From Podarcis raffonei (Eukaryota; Chordata; Lepidosauria; Squamata; Lacertidae): a stretch of DNA of 64,000 bases. Position 1 is the first letter of the stretch; the number at the start of each line of letters is the position of its first letter. Shown in pieces: positions 10,839-22,115 of this stretch. The notes beneath the pieces were generated by a model. It was given only the letters and a program-made list of their open reading frames with translations. It was not told where the DNA came from and ran no database searches. The stretch covers positions 32,302,501 to 32,366,500 of the forward strand of contig NC_070614.1 in the NCBI RefSeq assembly GCF_027172205.1, written 5' to 3'. The translations under genes were made by a program, and so were the position numbers.

Positions 10839-13800
10839 GGAGGGAGCGCTAGCACCTGATTATAGTGCCTTTTATGGTGGAGGAGGTCCGATGTAGCTGT
10901 ATGAGTTTCATTTGAAACAAATGCTTCATATGAGTTTATAAGAGCTTTTTTTATCGAATCATGGTTTGGAGTGGTGTTGATGATGTCTCTGCTCTGTTCT
11001 GTTGAGATGTTGATGCAGTTCTTGAGTCAGGTCCTTATAGGCCGTCAGGAGGGCCTCTGGGGACTCAGCTGATATCAGGGTAGCTCGGATGGACTGTAAG
11101 CGATCTGACTTTGAGGATTCTGTGCTTTATTCTGAGTTCAGCATTTTGGTTACTTTTTTATTTAATTGGGGTGTCCATTTGGCACAGCGATGTGTTTTCC
11201 CCACAGGCATTAAAGTAGGCTGGGAATTGCCCTCACTATGTTCCTTCTGTGTGATTTCTGTTAGGTGGAGTGAGACTGGGAAATGGTCACTCTTGAATCT
11301 GAGTATGACCTCTATTTTGTTTACGTATTGGAGAAGGTCCTCAGAGACAATAATGTAATCAATGGCACTCATCCCGATTCCAGACAAGAAGGTGAACTCA
11401 GCTGGATGGTCCTTTCCAAGGGTACCCTTTAAAATGTAAAGACCTAGTTTGAAGGATATTTGTGCTAGGCAGAGACCTGTAAAGTTTGACATTTGGTCTT
11501 TTGAGGCTTGTGTTGTTAGCAGGCCTACGATCTCCAGATCTGGTGGGGTATGGCCGAACCGTGTATATAGGGTTTGGTCATTCAGTCCTAGTCTGTCATT
11601 TATGTCCCCTCCCAGCACCACCATTGCATTAGAGTTCTGTAGGATGAGGTCTGCAATGTATCCTTCCAGCTCACTCCACTGGGCTCTGATATCAGATTTC
11701 TGGCACATTGGGGGCATGTAGGCATTTATAAATAGTAGAGCCTTCTCATTGAGGTGGAGTATAGTAGCCATGACAAGTGTCTTAAGGAAGGGGAGGGGTC
11801 TTGGTGTAGAGCCAATGTTGGTAGAGATAAAGGTCCCCAACCGCCCTTTTGCTCTGCCAAGCCTCTTCCCGGTTCAGCTCCGGTTGTAAAGGAATTATAT
11901 CCATTTAATGATATGTCATCCCTGGCCCAGGTTTCCTGAATCAAGATGATGTGATGTTGTGATAGAAAATCAGTGAAGCAAGTATCCCTGATAGATGCAG
12001 CCCATCTGGCTACATTCCAGGTTAGGAGGATGACCTTATGCTGGCCTGTTGGCTGTCAGTCCCTCTTTCCCTCATGGGGTGGTTGGGGGGCTATTAGTTT
12101 CTTCTGTGCCTTTGGAAGTATTAGGGAGGCATGTGCTGCAAAGTGGGGATCATTGACTAGCAAAGGGCCAACTTCCTGAGCAGGGACCTCATTTGTCCTG
12201 TTCTGCCAGAGAGGTAGTGGAGAAAGCTGGCCCTCCTGTTTAAGGGTGAGTATCTGGGCACCAGTTGGATCATGAGTTTTGGAGGCATTAGGCAAAAGTC
12301 TGTGTGTAGCCTGGGTACTATTGTGTGGTTCCAACTGTCTGTCAGTGACATGGGGTTCCTTGAAGGTTATCAGCATGGGAGTGTCAGGGTTGTCAGAGTC
12401 CCCCTCTTCATCTCTGTCACTTGGGAAGAGATCAGTCAGATGCACACATGGCCTTCTTCATGATGGGGAGCTGTTGGGCATATTTAAATGTTGTGTTTCC
12501 AGTTCCAGTGTCCTTACATCTAGAGTTGAAATTTCAGACTTTATGCTTACTAATCTCCTCTTCAGCTCTTGTAGTTCTAAACTCAGGGTTTTATTCTCCC
12601 CCTTTGTGCAACTGGCATTTCTGTTATTTAATTTAGTTTCACTTTTCAACATTGGCTGTGATTCTCTGCCAGAGATAAGCTGTCTCACTGTTTCATCCTT
12701 GAAGACCCTTTTCAGGGGAAGGGAGTGAGTCCTCCATAAGATGTTTTTCATCTGCATAAGTCGGGATGGGAGGGCTGGTTTGCTAAAAGTGATAAGTAAA
12801 CGTATGGTATTTCTTATGCTAGGCAGAAAGTATAATTTTTCCAGATCTACTTTTTGATAGTGGCAGTTCAGAAGCTGGGATAGGGATGTCATGATTCACC
12901 TGTGTTTTGTCCATCTGTGCACATTGTGGTGAATCTCGAGCATTATCTGATTCTTTTGAAGGACTTGGCAAGATCTTGTTACATCCAGGACTTGGGTTGT
13001 TGGATTGATGATGCAGCTGTGCCTTGTCATCCTTTTAACCATTTGAGAGTTTGTGGAGGGGGAGCACGTGTCCAGATTTTGCTCTATATTAAATAATTTG
13101 GTAGGAATTTCATTCAGTCTTTGAAGAACTAAAACCATGGTTTCTGGAGACATTATGCAAATTTCTTGGTAGGGGTGTATGTTAGAAATCCACTGTCTTG
13201 TTCTAAAGAGATGGGTGGGCCAGCATTTGGGATAGGGGGAACCCCTCTTGTTCCTAACCTCTGCGTCGGATTGTGTCATTGCCTCCCTGAAAGGGAGGGG
13301 GTTCCCATGATATCATTACTTATGATTGGTTCGGTTTCCAAGCTGGGGATGAAGGTGTCGATTTTCAGCTGCGTCTCTGCTTTAGAGGATTTGTGAGTCC
13401 CAATTATGCTGTTTGGGCTATTCCTGCCTCATTTTTTCCTTCTGGCAGTCATTCCAGTAAAGTTAGCAGAGATCTATCAAGCTTGAGCTGAGTCTTCGCA
13501 GCAATGTTTTAGTCCAAAATTTTAGCCAGTAGACAAAACTGCAAGTCAGTGACAGAGGCAGGCTTCATCGGGTGTCAGGTTGAGCCGTAAAACAATAAAG
13601 CAATAAACTAAAAACAAGGAGAGATGGTAAGGCAGCCAGGAAGATGTTAAAAATGTGAGATTAGAATCAGGAAGTGGCTAAAAACTACTTAAAAGCCTAA
13701 TTGAAGGCAGGAGCTCTGACTAGGCTGCTGTCTCAGTCACCATCTTGGATCTTTTTGCTCACCTTTTAAATAATTAAATTGAGAGTTTACAACCCCAAAT

Positions 13801-16800
13801 TTCTAAATGAAAATTGAGGCGGCATTAAATGCTTTAAATAATAATAATAATAAAAACAGAATAGAGCACTGGCGCCACTTTCCCCAAAAAGAAATAATTA
13901 AAGGCAGTATACAACAAACAATTATGAAAAAAGTGCTAAAAAGCAATACCAAAAATAATGGTGATAAAGCACTCTAATTCGGTCCATTGCAAAAACATTT
14001 TCACTTACTCTCTGCATTCACTTATGCTCTTTATTTATTTCTTCCGTTTGTTCTCTAGGTGAACTTCCTGCTCCTGATTTATTCTTGAACGCAACTTTGG
14101 TTCCTGAAGGGGAAACTATCACAGCACTATGTGCGGCTCCATCAAAGGTTGTGGTGACCAGATTCTTTCTCTGTAAAGATGGGACTCCTGTTTCATTCAA
14201 GAAAGCAACATCTCAATGTGCTCAATACCTAGTCTCTGCATCGCCAAAGAATGCTGGCCAATATTCCTGTGGTTACCAGCAGAAGGATGCAAAGAACCAA
14301 GAGAAGACATCTGCCCTCAGTGTTGCTCAGAATGTGATTGTCCAGTCAGGTAAGGTTGTAGAAATGACCAAACTAGGAAGGGACCTGCAAGAGAATGTTG
14401 CATGATGGGATAGTCCTGTTTAGAGTTCCAGCTAGCCAGTCATGCCATATTCCAGCATAGTTAATTTCATTCTCCATCCATTTGGTTTCTATTCTCCTAC
14501 CACAACAGTTAATCATAGCCACAGAGCATGTTCAGACTTCCCTGGAGCACATTCATTTATCTAAATGAAAATAGGTGCTGTTTTTCACCTATGCAACCAA
14601 TGTTGGAGAATCTGGCCAATAGCATGGAGATGACAACACTTTTCCAGGAACACTGTTTAATGTCTGATTAAAAATAGGTATTGCTATTAGGCAGCTTATC
14701 AAAAACTTTCATTATTTATGTGTCTAGCGTCTAGGGATGGGGCTTAGATCAGTCCATTATGTTTCATTTCTTTTGGCACATCATGTTTTTTCTAAAGAGC
14801 GCATGAAAGGTTACATGTGTTCTTCCATCCAGCTAAGTCATACTTTGAGTAAGCCCAATTAAATGAGTGGCTCTTAGGCATAGCCATTGATTTTTAGTTC
14901 AAATGAAACCGTTTGTAATGATGCACATTAATATATACATTATATTCCAATGGTAAGTAAGCAGCATTATTGAGTAAAAATATTTACTTATTTATTTGTT
15001 TGATTGTTTTAGTATGCCATTTTAAATCTTAACACAGAAACAAAATAATGCAATTTATACTCAAGCACAATCATGAAAAGAAAACATTTTTTATCATTTC
15101 CCATCAGCGATCGTTAATACCCTGAGACCACAGTAATAGAATCTTTTTGCCGCTGTAGAAAGTTTGATAGCACTCGAGGTCAGTGTCTGAATTTTTCTCC
15201 TTTTTTGACAAAGACCAATGATTGGCATCAATCAAGCTGGTTGGCTATACAGTGGTACCTCTAGTTACGAACTTAATTCATTCCGGAGGTCTGTTCTTAA
15301 CCTGAAACAGTTCTTAACCTGAGGTACCACTTTAGCTAATGGGGCCTCCTGCTACCACCGCGCCGCCACCACACGATTTCTGTTCTTATCCTAAGGTAAA
15401 GTTCTTAACCCAAGGTACTACTTCTGGGTTAGCGGAGTCTGTAACCTGAAGTGTTTGTAACCCAAGGTGTCTATAACCAGAGGCACCACCGTACAAAGAA
15501 AAATGGCTAAATAGTTTATTTATTCAAAAAATATGAGGGAGGAGTAGTGCCTGATTCAGGCTTGCCATATTTCAAAAAGTAAAATTCCTGACACCCTAGC
15601 CTCCCTCCAAAAAACACATGGGGGGAGGAAGGTGAGGGCAGGATAACCAAGTCATCTTTCTTTTCCACTATCCCCCTACTCCTCAGTTGGCGCTACTGCA
15701 CGTGGGAAGGCAGGGGGCGCAAGCACGCTTTGGGTATCCCACGTAAGGGGGGACATTCCTTCCACTGCTCAGGCAGACAGAACCCCCCCCCAAAAAAAAA
15801 CCTGGTTGCCATATGTACAGGAAAATCCAGACATCGCTTAAAATTCAAAAATTCCCCCAGGATACCTTTTTAGGCATCTGATTTCCTTGCATATCTGGAA
15901 TTTTCCGGACATATGGCAATCCTAGCCTGATTTAGGTGGGGCCAATTTTGGCTTTGTGAGGGAAACCAAATGAAGACTCTTTTTTGCGTGACCAGGCCAC
16001 AACAGTCCCAGCCCCCAAGGTTCATAAGAAAGGAACAAAGACTCTCACAACGTGTTATGGAATTAAAATTAGGCCACAACTTTATTAAACTTCTGAATGT
16101 AAGAAGACCTTGGCTTAGGCCTTGGGCGCGTATACCTCCCAGCCCCCCCCCCCCACAGCCAGGGGAAGTGGGGCACATCAGGGTAAATGGGATATGGGGG
16201 TGCACTGCAAGATGTATGTGTACGCAAGCAGCCGAGCCCATATCCCCGCATGTAGTTCACTGACATTAAGTTAAGTTAACCTGCAAACAAGAAAACATTA
16301 AACTAAGGGAGGGGAGGGTGGGAGAATCTCATGAGCCAACTGCCTGGCTACTGTCTGCTCCACGCCCTATATTTAAATGGGACTGGCCCCAACTCCCAGC
16401 AAGAAACTTGATTACTGAGGCTGGACGTGAACCTCCAAATAATAACACTGAGAGGCAGGCCAGCCCCTGTTTGCCAGTAAGTTCCCTGGGAACTGTAGCA
16501 CCTCACACGATCCCGCAAAGGGCACCCACAATGTAAACGGTGAGTGCTCATTCATCTTTGATCTAATTCAGATTGCTCTTCTTTTTTGACAGGGTCAAAT
16601 CAGAAAATTATATATGGAGTTGTGGGTGTTACCATTCTGGTGTTGGTACTTTTGATCTACCTTTTGGTCAAGAAAGGTGAGTGATGGTAACTTGAAGCAA
16701 TGATAATCTACCACAAAAAGGGTTGATTTTCCAAGTATCATCAAATCTGATAACTGTGTAGGGGTGAGGAAGAAATTATGTTCCCATTTGAAGTGACTTT

Positions 16801-19800
16801 ACCTAATTCACACTTACAGGAACAATATGTGAACTGAAACTCATTTTCCTTCAAAACACACACTTGCAATGCAAGTCTCCAACCAAAAATGTTGGAGAGT
16901 AATATCTGTGTGCATAGATTTGTGTGTGCACAGGTATGGGAGAAATTGTGCACAAACATGCATATGTTAGCAAAAAGAAAGTACAAAACTGAATTCTATT
17001 AGGGAAAATTGTTTGTATCCATTTGGAGGAGTAAGCATTCATAAGAGTGGCTTCAACTGCCACTCCTCCTTCATGGAACTGCCCACTCCTTCCAATTTTG
17101 TGATAGGGTTGCCATATTATAAAAAGTAAAAACCACCCCTTTATTTTTTACAACCCCCCCCCCAAAAGCACCGCCTTTTGGAAATTCTATCCAAACGTCA
17201 ATTCCGCCTTTGAAATACCTAATTTGTGACAGATTCTTTGCCTCTCTTCTTTTTTCGTTTTAGTGCAGTGTCGTCAGCGATCTTCAAGGCAGGATGGAGC
17301 CAACACTGAGCACATTCCTTTTGATTATGTGTAAGATTTTCATTTCTTCATTCACTTTATTTGTATGCCACTTCCCCCCCCCCACACACTAAATTATGCT
17401 CAAAGCAGCTTAGAAACAAAGAAAATGGGAATATATTTCAAGCACTCCAAAAACAAGGTCATTGTAACATAGGAAAACGGTCTCTTTTCATGCACTTTGT
17501 TCTTTGTTCAGCCCTATTGTTAAGAATGTGTGAGGATTTTTGTTTCTTGTTTTTTTACACTTTCTCCTCAGCTGTTTTCCGGCAAGGTCCCTGCATCTCC
17601 CCACTGCCACTGTTGGACAAATAGCAGAGGGATTTAGATCAGAGACATGGTACAGGGGAAGAAAATATATGAATGAACTAACAAGAGCCTTCTGCCTAAA
17701 CATTTATACAGAAGCTTCTGCTCTTATCAGATTTAAAGCTTCATGTGACTAAGCCAAGTTTTAAAATTCAGATCTCCTGCATTTTGTATCATTCATGGTT
17801 GTGTGAAGGAATGCAGATCTCATCCTTCTCAGAAAAGGATTTCTGCCTACAGAACCAGTAAATATGCAGCATCACAAATGCATTTGTCTCTTGCTTTTCT
17901 TAGGGAAAGAAATAAAGTCAAGAACAACAGCAGAAACCTGGCCTCTGAAGAAGTTCAGTGTAAGATAATTCTTTTCTCCCTTTGGACTGAAGGTCATGAA
18001 AACCACAGTTGCATCATGAATCATGCCACAAATCTAGCACACAATCAGAGGATCTGCAGAATGTTTAGCAGCTTTATATTTGTTGGTCTGAATAGTTAAG
18101 TTTGCAGACTTTACGACTGTGGGAAAATGCTCTAAAAACGAGTATATACATGTTTCTGCTGAAAAACTAGGAAGACAGTTATGCTCTTCAGCTAATCACA
18201 TGACTGTAAAATGTGTTTGAAATATCTAAAATGAAGGATTAAGAACTTTGAATTCAGGTGTTACTTTTTAGTATTGCTATACAATCCCTTGGAGGTTTCT
18301 GTGTGAAAGGCAGAATTTAGTTTTAGGATACAAATATTATGTTCTGGAACATGAAAACCACAAATTTAATTAAGTTTTTAAAAAATCCTTTCACTCTCCA
18401 AACCTAATGGAAGGTACAATGGTTTTATTTTGTTATGCAGCTGCATTCCAATGACCTCAGATGCAAACCCTTGTGTCTCCAGGAGAAACTAGATTTTTCT
18501 GTAGTTATTTCTAACTCAGTGAAGCTTCTGGTTCATGCTTACCTACAAAAATTGTAATACATTATTTGGTAGAATAGGCTTATAAATAGAAGTTGTGGGC
18601 TGTGGGAAAGAATGTACTCACTGTGGTTCCTCACCCCCATGACGCATTCAACAAGCAGTGACGCCCACATAGCCATTTCGGAAGGCTTCTCTCAATGTAG
18701 CTTTACCAGAACCGCTGAATTTGAATGTGTTACTCATTTCCAGAGAGCTATTTTTGAAGGCCTATAGTATACAACTGTTTCTGTTGCCCTCCCTGACCTC
18801 TTAGTCAGATGCATTCTCAGGATAGCACAACCACCCAGACACTGATGGATTATAACTCTCATCAGACCCAGCCAACATGCCTTTCCACTCCTGACCCTTG
18901 CTGTTGAATGAAGAACTCAAACTTTCTGTTTCTGCCAAACCCATTAACGCATAGACCTGGGTGATACCCAGGCAAACAAGAGTAAAGGTACAGCAGATGA
19001 ATTGTATGGCTTAGTGTGGGCTGAGACATTGATCCAAGAAGCTACACATACCCTGCCTCTTCCTTTTGAAGAGTAGGACAGAAACAAGTCTTGACATAGC
19101 AAACGAGAGGTATTTCTGCTCCGGAAAAGCAAACTGAGAAAGCAAATTGGCACTTTGGTGAGTGAATGGGGCCTGTGAGGTATGTTTATGTCAGTGCTGA
19201 CTGATTCTCAGACACCTTTTCCTGGAGAAGCTCAATACTAGCAGGACTGACAGGAGGTGTCAGTGATGGCAATGGTCCTTGAGGAGCTGCGTGGGCATTG
19301 TTGTATTTGAAGCAAATGATAGCTTCAAGAAAGAGCCTGGTGATCAGGGATGAACCACTCCTAAAAGGCTGATACATGTTACAATTGTACACAATACACA
19401 TAAGTACACATACGTATACACATCCTTGAAGTTGTACTGTGCGACTAGACTAACTGTGAATTTGTCTTCAGATGCCACACTTACGGGACTCCATCAAACA
19501 GTGGTGAGTAAAATTTCTCAGCCAAATCTGGGGTGATCTGTCTTGGTATAGTAGACCATATTCAATTCTGACTTTGACTAGTTTATAAAGTGTACCAGAC
19601 AGCCTCCTACCCCTGAACCCAGGACTGTTCAGAGGTAGGAGGCTATCCAGTACACTTGCCCCAGGACTCGGAGGGCTAAACTGGCTGGGGGGGTGCCAGG
19701 GGCCTGCGGGACTTACACTGTTGTGCCAAGAACTTTATTCTAACAAAACTTCCTCCGTGAGCCTCAGACAAGCTCTGCATTGGCCTGATATTACCCAAGG

Positions 19801-20073
19801 AAGTGGACTATTGTAGCCTGCCCCACTCATACCCCCTCTGGGTCCACTTATGTACCAAGGACCCTGGAATACTGTGTAAAACTACAAATATATTCCAGAT
19901 AGGTGAGCAGTTTTTTCTTGCCATAACAACAATTGACCCCAAATTACTTCTGCCAAAAAGCCAATATCAGTAGGTAACTATTTTTTTTTCCAATTTCCAA
20001 GCGATCACCACCCCGAAATACAGAAACAACAACCTATGCATCTGTTACTCCATTGTACAAGCAACCTGCCTGA
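8033..20073 (+). CDS. gene B: inhibitory one-Ig receptor with ITIM and ITSM
   Basis: Eight exons join into one open frame of 693 bases (230 residues plus stop): 8033-8054, 8968-9036, 14059-14349, 16593-16676, 17264-17330, 17904-17959, 19472-19503, 20002-20073. Order: signal peptide (MNLFWVLCALLANHWCLG), an acidic linker, one Ig domain (about 31-127), transmembrane segment (about 133-153) followed by KK, and a tail of about 75 residues. The tail holds VQYATL (Tyr197), a consensus ITIM, and TTYASV (Tyr219), a consensus ITSM. Such tails recruit SHP-1/SHP-2, or SAP adaptors for ITSMs (family knowledge), so I infer an inhibitory surface receptor of leukocytes. The Ig domain is closest in style to leukocyte Ig-like/Fc-receptor-like domains, but I cannot assign an ortholog. 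It lies just downstream of its broken paralog, gene A. No canonical poly(A) signal was found close after the stop. Confidence 0.8.
8968..9036 (+). CDS. gene B exon 2: end of signal peptide and linker
   Basis: Acceptor ATTGCAG, donor CTACAG/gtgagt, 69 bases, phase 1-1. It completes the leader (CALLANHWCLG) and adds the acidic linker DDNKDSELCTST before the Ig exon. The segment matching it is deleted in gene A. Confidence 0.7.
9585..9940 (+). repeat. direct repeat, left copy, flanking a LINE
   Basis: This stretch, ending TTATGCTCTT directly at the LINE tail, is repeated at 13747-14031 directly after the LINE 5' end. Gene A has the same intron stretch once (about 1790-2120). The pattern is that of a target-site duplication of about 290-350 bp. 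Confidence 0.7.
10432..10568. mobile_element. Tigger/pogo-like MITE, truncated
   Basis: Begins CAGTGGTACCTCTGG after a TA and follows the same order as 27178-27419 (GTTCTTAACCTGAAACTG, then TAGCTAATGGGGCCTCC). It stops after GATTTCTGTTGTTA without the right terminus. It was inserted into the LINE at 9941-13746. Confidence 0.75.
10805..10838. repeat. (TA)n(GA)n microsatellite
   Basis: Alternating TA followed by alternating GA inside the LINE. Confidence 0.8.
13747..14031 (+). repeat. direct repeat, right copy, flanking a LINE
   Basis: Right partner of 9585-9940. It begins GGATCTTTTTGCTCACC directly after the LINE 5' end and continues into the Ig-exon acceptor of gene B. It has several indels against the left copy, including an expanded AAT run near 13839. 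Confidence 0.7.
14059..14349 (+). CDS. gene B exon 3: Ig domain
   Basis: Acceptor GTTCTCTAG, donor CAG/gtaagg, 291 bases, phase 1-1, the same length as in gene A. It encodes ELPAPDLFLN, an Asn-Ala-Thr glycosylation site, ITALC, RFFLCKDG, SQCAQY and AGQYSCGYQQKD. The four cysteines match gene A one for one. Confidence 0.88.
15250..15491. mobile_element. Tigger/pogo-like MITE, both ends
   Basis: 242 bp from CAGTGGTACCTCTAG to AGAGGCACCACCG, with TA on each side (15248-15249 and 15492-15493). A TA target and these ends fit a Tc1/mariner-pogo (Tigger) non-autonomous element. Confidence 0.85.
15557..15924. mobile_element. hAT-type MITE
   Basis: Inverted ends AGGCTTGCCATAT and ATATGGCAATCCT, with a perfect 8-bp target duplication GCCTGATT at 15549-15556 and 15925-15932. 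A shorter relative lies at 17105-17222. Confidence 0.85.
15933..16560. other. unclassified intron DNA with C-rich tract
   Basis: More GC-rich than its surroundings and with a run of C at 16144-16155. It has no splice-compatible exon and matches no repeat family I recognise. It may be an old mobile-element piece. Confidence 0.3.
16593..16676 (+). CDS. gene B exon 4: transmembrane segment
   Basis: Acceptor TTTTTTGACAG, donor AAAG/gtgagt, 84 bases, phase 1-1. It encodes SNQKIIYGVVGV, a Leu/Val/Ile run, then LLVKK. There is no charged residue inside the membrane segment, in contrast to gene A. Confidence 0.85.
17105..17222. mobile_element. hAT-type MITE fragment
   Basis: AGGGTTGCCATATTATAAAAAG resembles the left end of 15557-15924. 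It is flanked by near-identical 8-mers TTTGTGAT (17097-17104) and TTTGTGAC (17223-17230). The right terminus is eroded. Confidence 0.5.
17264..17330 (+). CDS. gene B exon 5: cytoplasmic tail
   Basis: Acceptor TTCGTTTTAG, donor gtaaga. It reads VQCRQRSSRQDGANTEHIP then FDYV, with the last codon split in phase 2. The phase matches only the exon at 17904. Confidence 0.75.
17904..17959 (+). CDS. gene B exon 6: tail leading to the ITIM
   Basis: Acceptor CTTTTCTTAG, donor CAGT/gtaaga, 56 bases. It reads ERNKVKNNSRNLASEEVQ and ends with the T of the ITIM tyrosine codon. Confidence 0.75.
19472..19503 (+). CDS. gene B exon 7: ITIM
   Basis: Acceptor TTTGTCTTCAG, donor GTG/gtgagt, 32 bases. It supplies AT of the tyrosine codon, then ATLTGLHQTV. 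Joined to exon 6, the motif is VQYATL, which fits (I/V/L/S)xYxx(L/V/I). Confidence 0.78.
20002..20073 (+). CDS. gene B exon 8: ITSM and stop
   Basis: Acceptor after a T-rich tract (CAATTTCCAAG). It reads RSPPRNTETTTYASVTPLYK, then QPA and TGA at 20071-20073. TTYASV fits the ITSM TxYxx(V/I). Confidence 0.78.
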   Translation, partial: RSPPRNTETTTYASVTPLYKQPA

Positions 20074-20654
20074 GAGACCTCAAAGATTTCACATGCTGAT
20101 GCAGCATCCTCACAATGCATGACAATTTATGGGAAATGATAATATGGAAGAAGTTTGAAAGTGCTAGAACTGGAGGAATTTGGAAGCTTTACAGCCCCCA
20201 GAAGATCTGAGAAGACTTTCATCCATTTTTCTGTTTATTATTTTATTTACTCTTTTCCTGCCTCTAACCATGCAAGGAACCTTTTTTTGGTTTCCCACCG
20301 TTATGCACACTTAACCTTCAAATTCTACCATATGGTTGTGTCTGATTGCAATTTCATTGGTAATGTCAAATGTTAAATGATGTAACCACAGGTCGATGGA
20401 ATGGCAAAAGTGATGTTCATTCTGTTGTGTTAATTATGGTACACTTGTTTGTTCAACACAATAGAAATACCTGGGAATTCTGCTTGCTGACATCCTAGGC
20501 CTATAAATATGGATATCATAGAAAGCATAGAAATCATGGCAAATGTAATTTGCCTATTGGTTTGTTAGATAGGAAGATGAAGTAATCAATCTCTCCTTCA
20601 CACATGAGAATGTTGGAGATTATCCTATATTCCAAATTAGCAGTGTGGTCGAAG

Positions 20655-20900
20655 CCCAGGAACTGTCCGGATAAGAGAGTTTAGAGAGCCTTCTCAGCAG
20701 TTGCACTTGCCCTGTGCAACACCCTCCCATCAGATGTCAAGGAAATAAACAACTATCTGACTTTTAGAAGACATTTGAAGGTAGCCCTGTATAGGGAAAT
20801 TTTAAAGGTTTGATGTCGTGTTGTGTTTTAATTTATTGGAAGCTACCCAGAGTGACTGGGGTAACTCAGTCAGATGGGTGGCATATAAAGTTGTTGTTGT
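20655..20900 (+). mobile_element. L2/CR1-like LINE 3' end
   Basis: Contains GAGCCTTCTCAGCAGTTGCA, CAACACCCTCCCATCAGA and CTTTTAGAAGACATTTGAAG, then TACCCAGAGTGACTGGGG, and ends in a GTT repeat. This is the C-terminal RT and 3' UTR of the LINE type common in squamates, mirrored by the minus-strand copy at 63160-63560. Confidence 0.7.
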
Positions 20901-22082
20901 TAGATTTTCCCAGGGCTGAGCCAGGGCAATGCTGGTTAAGTTCCCTGTGCTGGCTGAGCTGGAGATATGGGCATAAATTCACACTGGTGAAACATAAGCC
21001 AGTGTAAGTCTAAAAAGGGGGTGGTAGGGACATGATGGGGCAAGGAGAGGCATACACTTATTCCAAATGCAATCTAGCATGATCATGTGACTCAGGGCCT
21101 AATTCACAAAACTTGGGCCCACAATCAACTGACAGTTCAGGAATAGGGGTAACTTATGCTTGCCAGTTTGGGCATGACTCAGTCTCACTGAACATAGTGG
21201 AATTTCCTCCAGCATGAATATGAATGAAACTGGGCTTTCTGTCTATACTTCATGTGCACATAGTACTGTAGAGACCTGAACACCACACAACAATAGGAAT
21301 TGACTCATAACACAGTATGAGTTCAGAGTTGAGGAACAAGCAGTTTTTCTGGGGGAACTCCAGGGTATGCAGTACCAGCACCTCCCCCCCTTCAAATGTT
21401 AAAAGTGTGACACTTACTGTAACAACTTCATGATGAGCCCTTGCTTAACCCCAACCCCCTTCAAAGTGACTCCTCCCAAAGGACAGATTGCCTTTGGTGC
21501 CAACTCCTTTGGGGCACCACCACTGGGGGGGGGCACAACTGCCTCTGTCAGCCAATGCCTTGATAATTCATCACACCCCTGGTAGACTGAGTCCAGGTGG
21601 GCTCTTAATCAGTCAGAAGGGGGTGGGGTGGGACATGTTTCTCTCTGCCAGCCAAAGATAGGAAAATGTTGGTTAATTTGGGTTTGGCTAAAGGGAGATG
21701 GTTATAAAAACGAAAATTTCCTGGATGCCTAGATTCAGGTTTGGGGCAAGTCCTTGATGGCAAGAGAACCCCAACAGAGATTTAAAATAACAAAATATGC
21801 AGCAAAGTATGGAAATATAGACTGTTAAACCTTTAAGATACCCCCTTCTAAGTTGCCTCCAAAGTTCCCCGCTTCCCTTAGCATAGAAATAGACCACATG
21901 TTTGGTAAGTCAAAAATGACTTACTTACGAACTTTATAAAGGTCAGAGTCATGTGTCATGGTCATTTTAAAAAATAAAAAGCCTCTCATGGAGGTTCTGC
22001 GCCTTCTTCTGTCCAGTGCAGATTCCCCTTTCTATTTAATCCATGTTGGATTTGATAATGTATAATTGAAATCTTGCTGCCA
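20901..22082. other. intergenic, no gene recognised
   Basis: A piece near 21340-21400 (CAGTTTTTCTGGGGGAAC, then GCAGTACCAGCACC) resembles a common squamate short interspersed repeat. Otherwise I see nothing to support. Confidence 0.4.
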
Positions 22083-22115
22083 ATTTTTTTTATTTGACAA
22101 ACAACATAAAAATTA

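Larger units (their letters stand above)
9941..13746 (-). mobile_element. L2/CR1/Vingi-like LINE with ORF1 and endonuclease, no RT
   Basis: On the minus strand it starts CCAAGATGGTGACTGAG (5' UTR-like). A coiled-coil ORF1 region follows, with several breaks (about 13279 to 12056; Leu/Glu heptads near 12640-12500). Then comes an endonuclease region (about 11944 to 11127) with IQETWARDD, GGDINDRLG and a C-terminal SDHFPVSL motif; one frameshift lies near 11840. No reverse transcriptase remains between the endonuclease and the 3' tail, which ends in an ATTC repeat (9941-9957). It is nested with a Tigger fragment at 10432. It lies in the intron before the Ig exon of gene B. The clade is not settled. 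Confidence 0.75.
7217..14545 (+). repeat. segmental duplication, copy 2 (around gene B)
   Basis: Partner of 200-2635. It keeps the segment with the leader exons (7934-9559) that copy 1 lacks. It was later enlarged by a 213-bp hAT MITE (7336-7548) and an L2/CR1-like LINE (9941-13746). Similarity to copy 1 ends near 14545, before the transmembrane exon. Confidence 0.8.
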
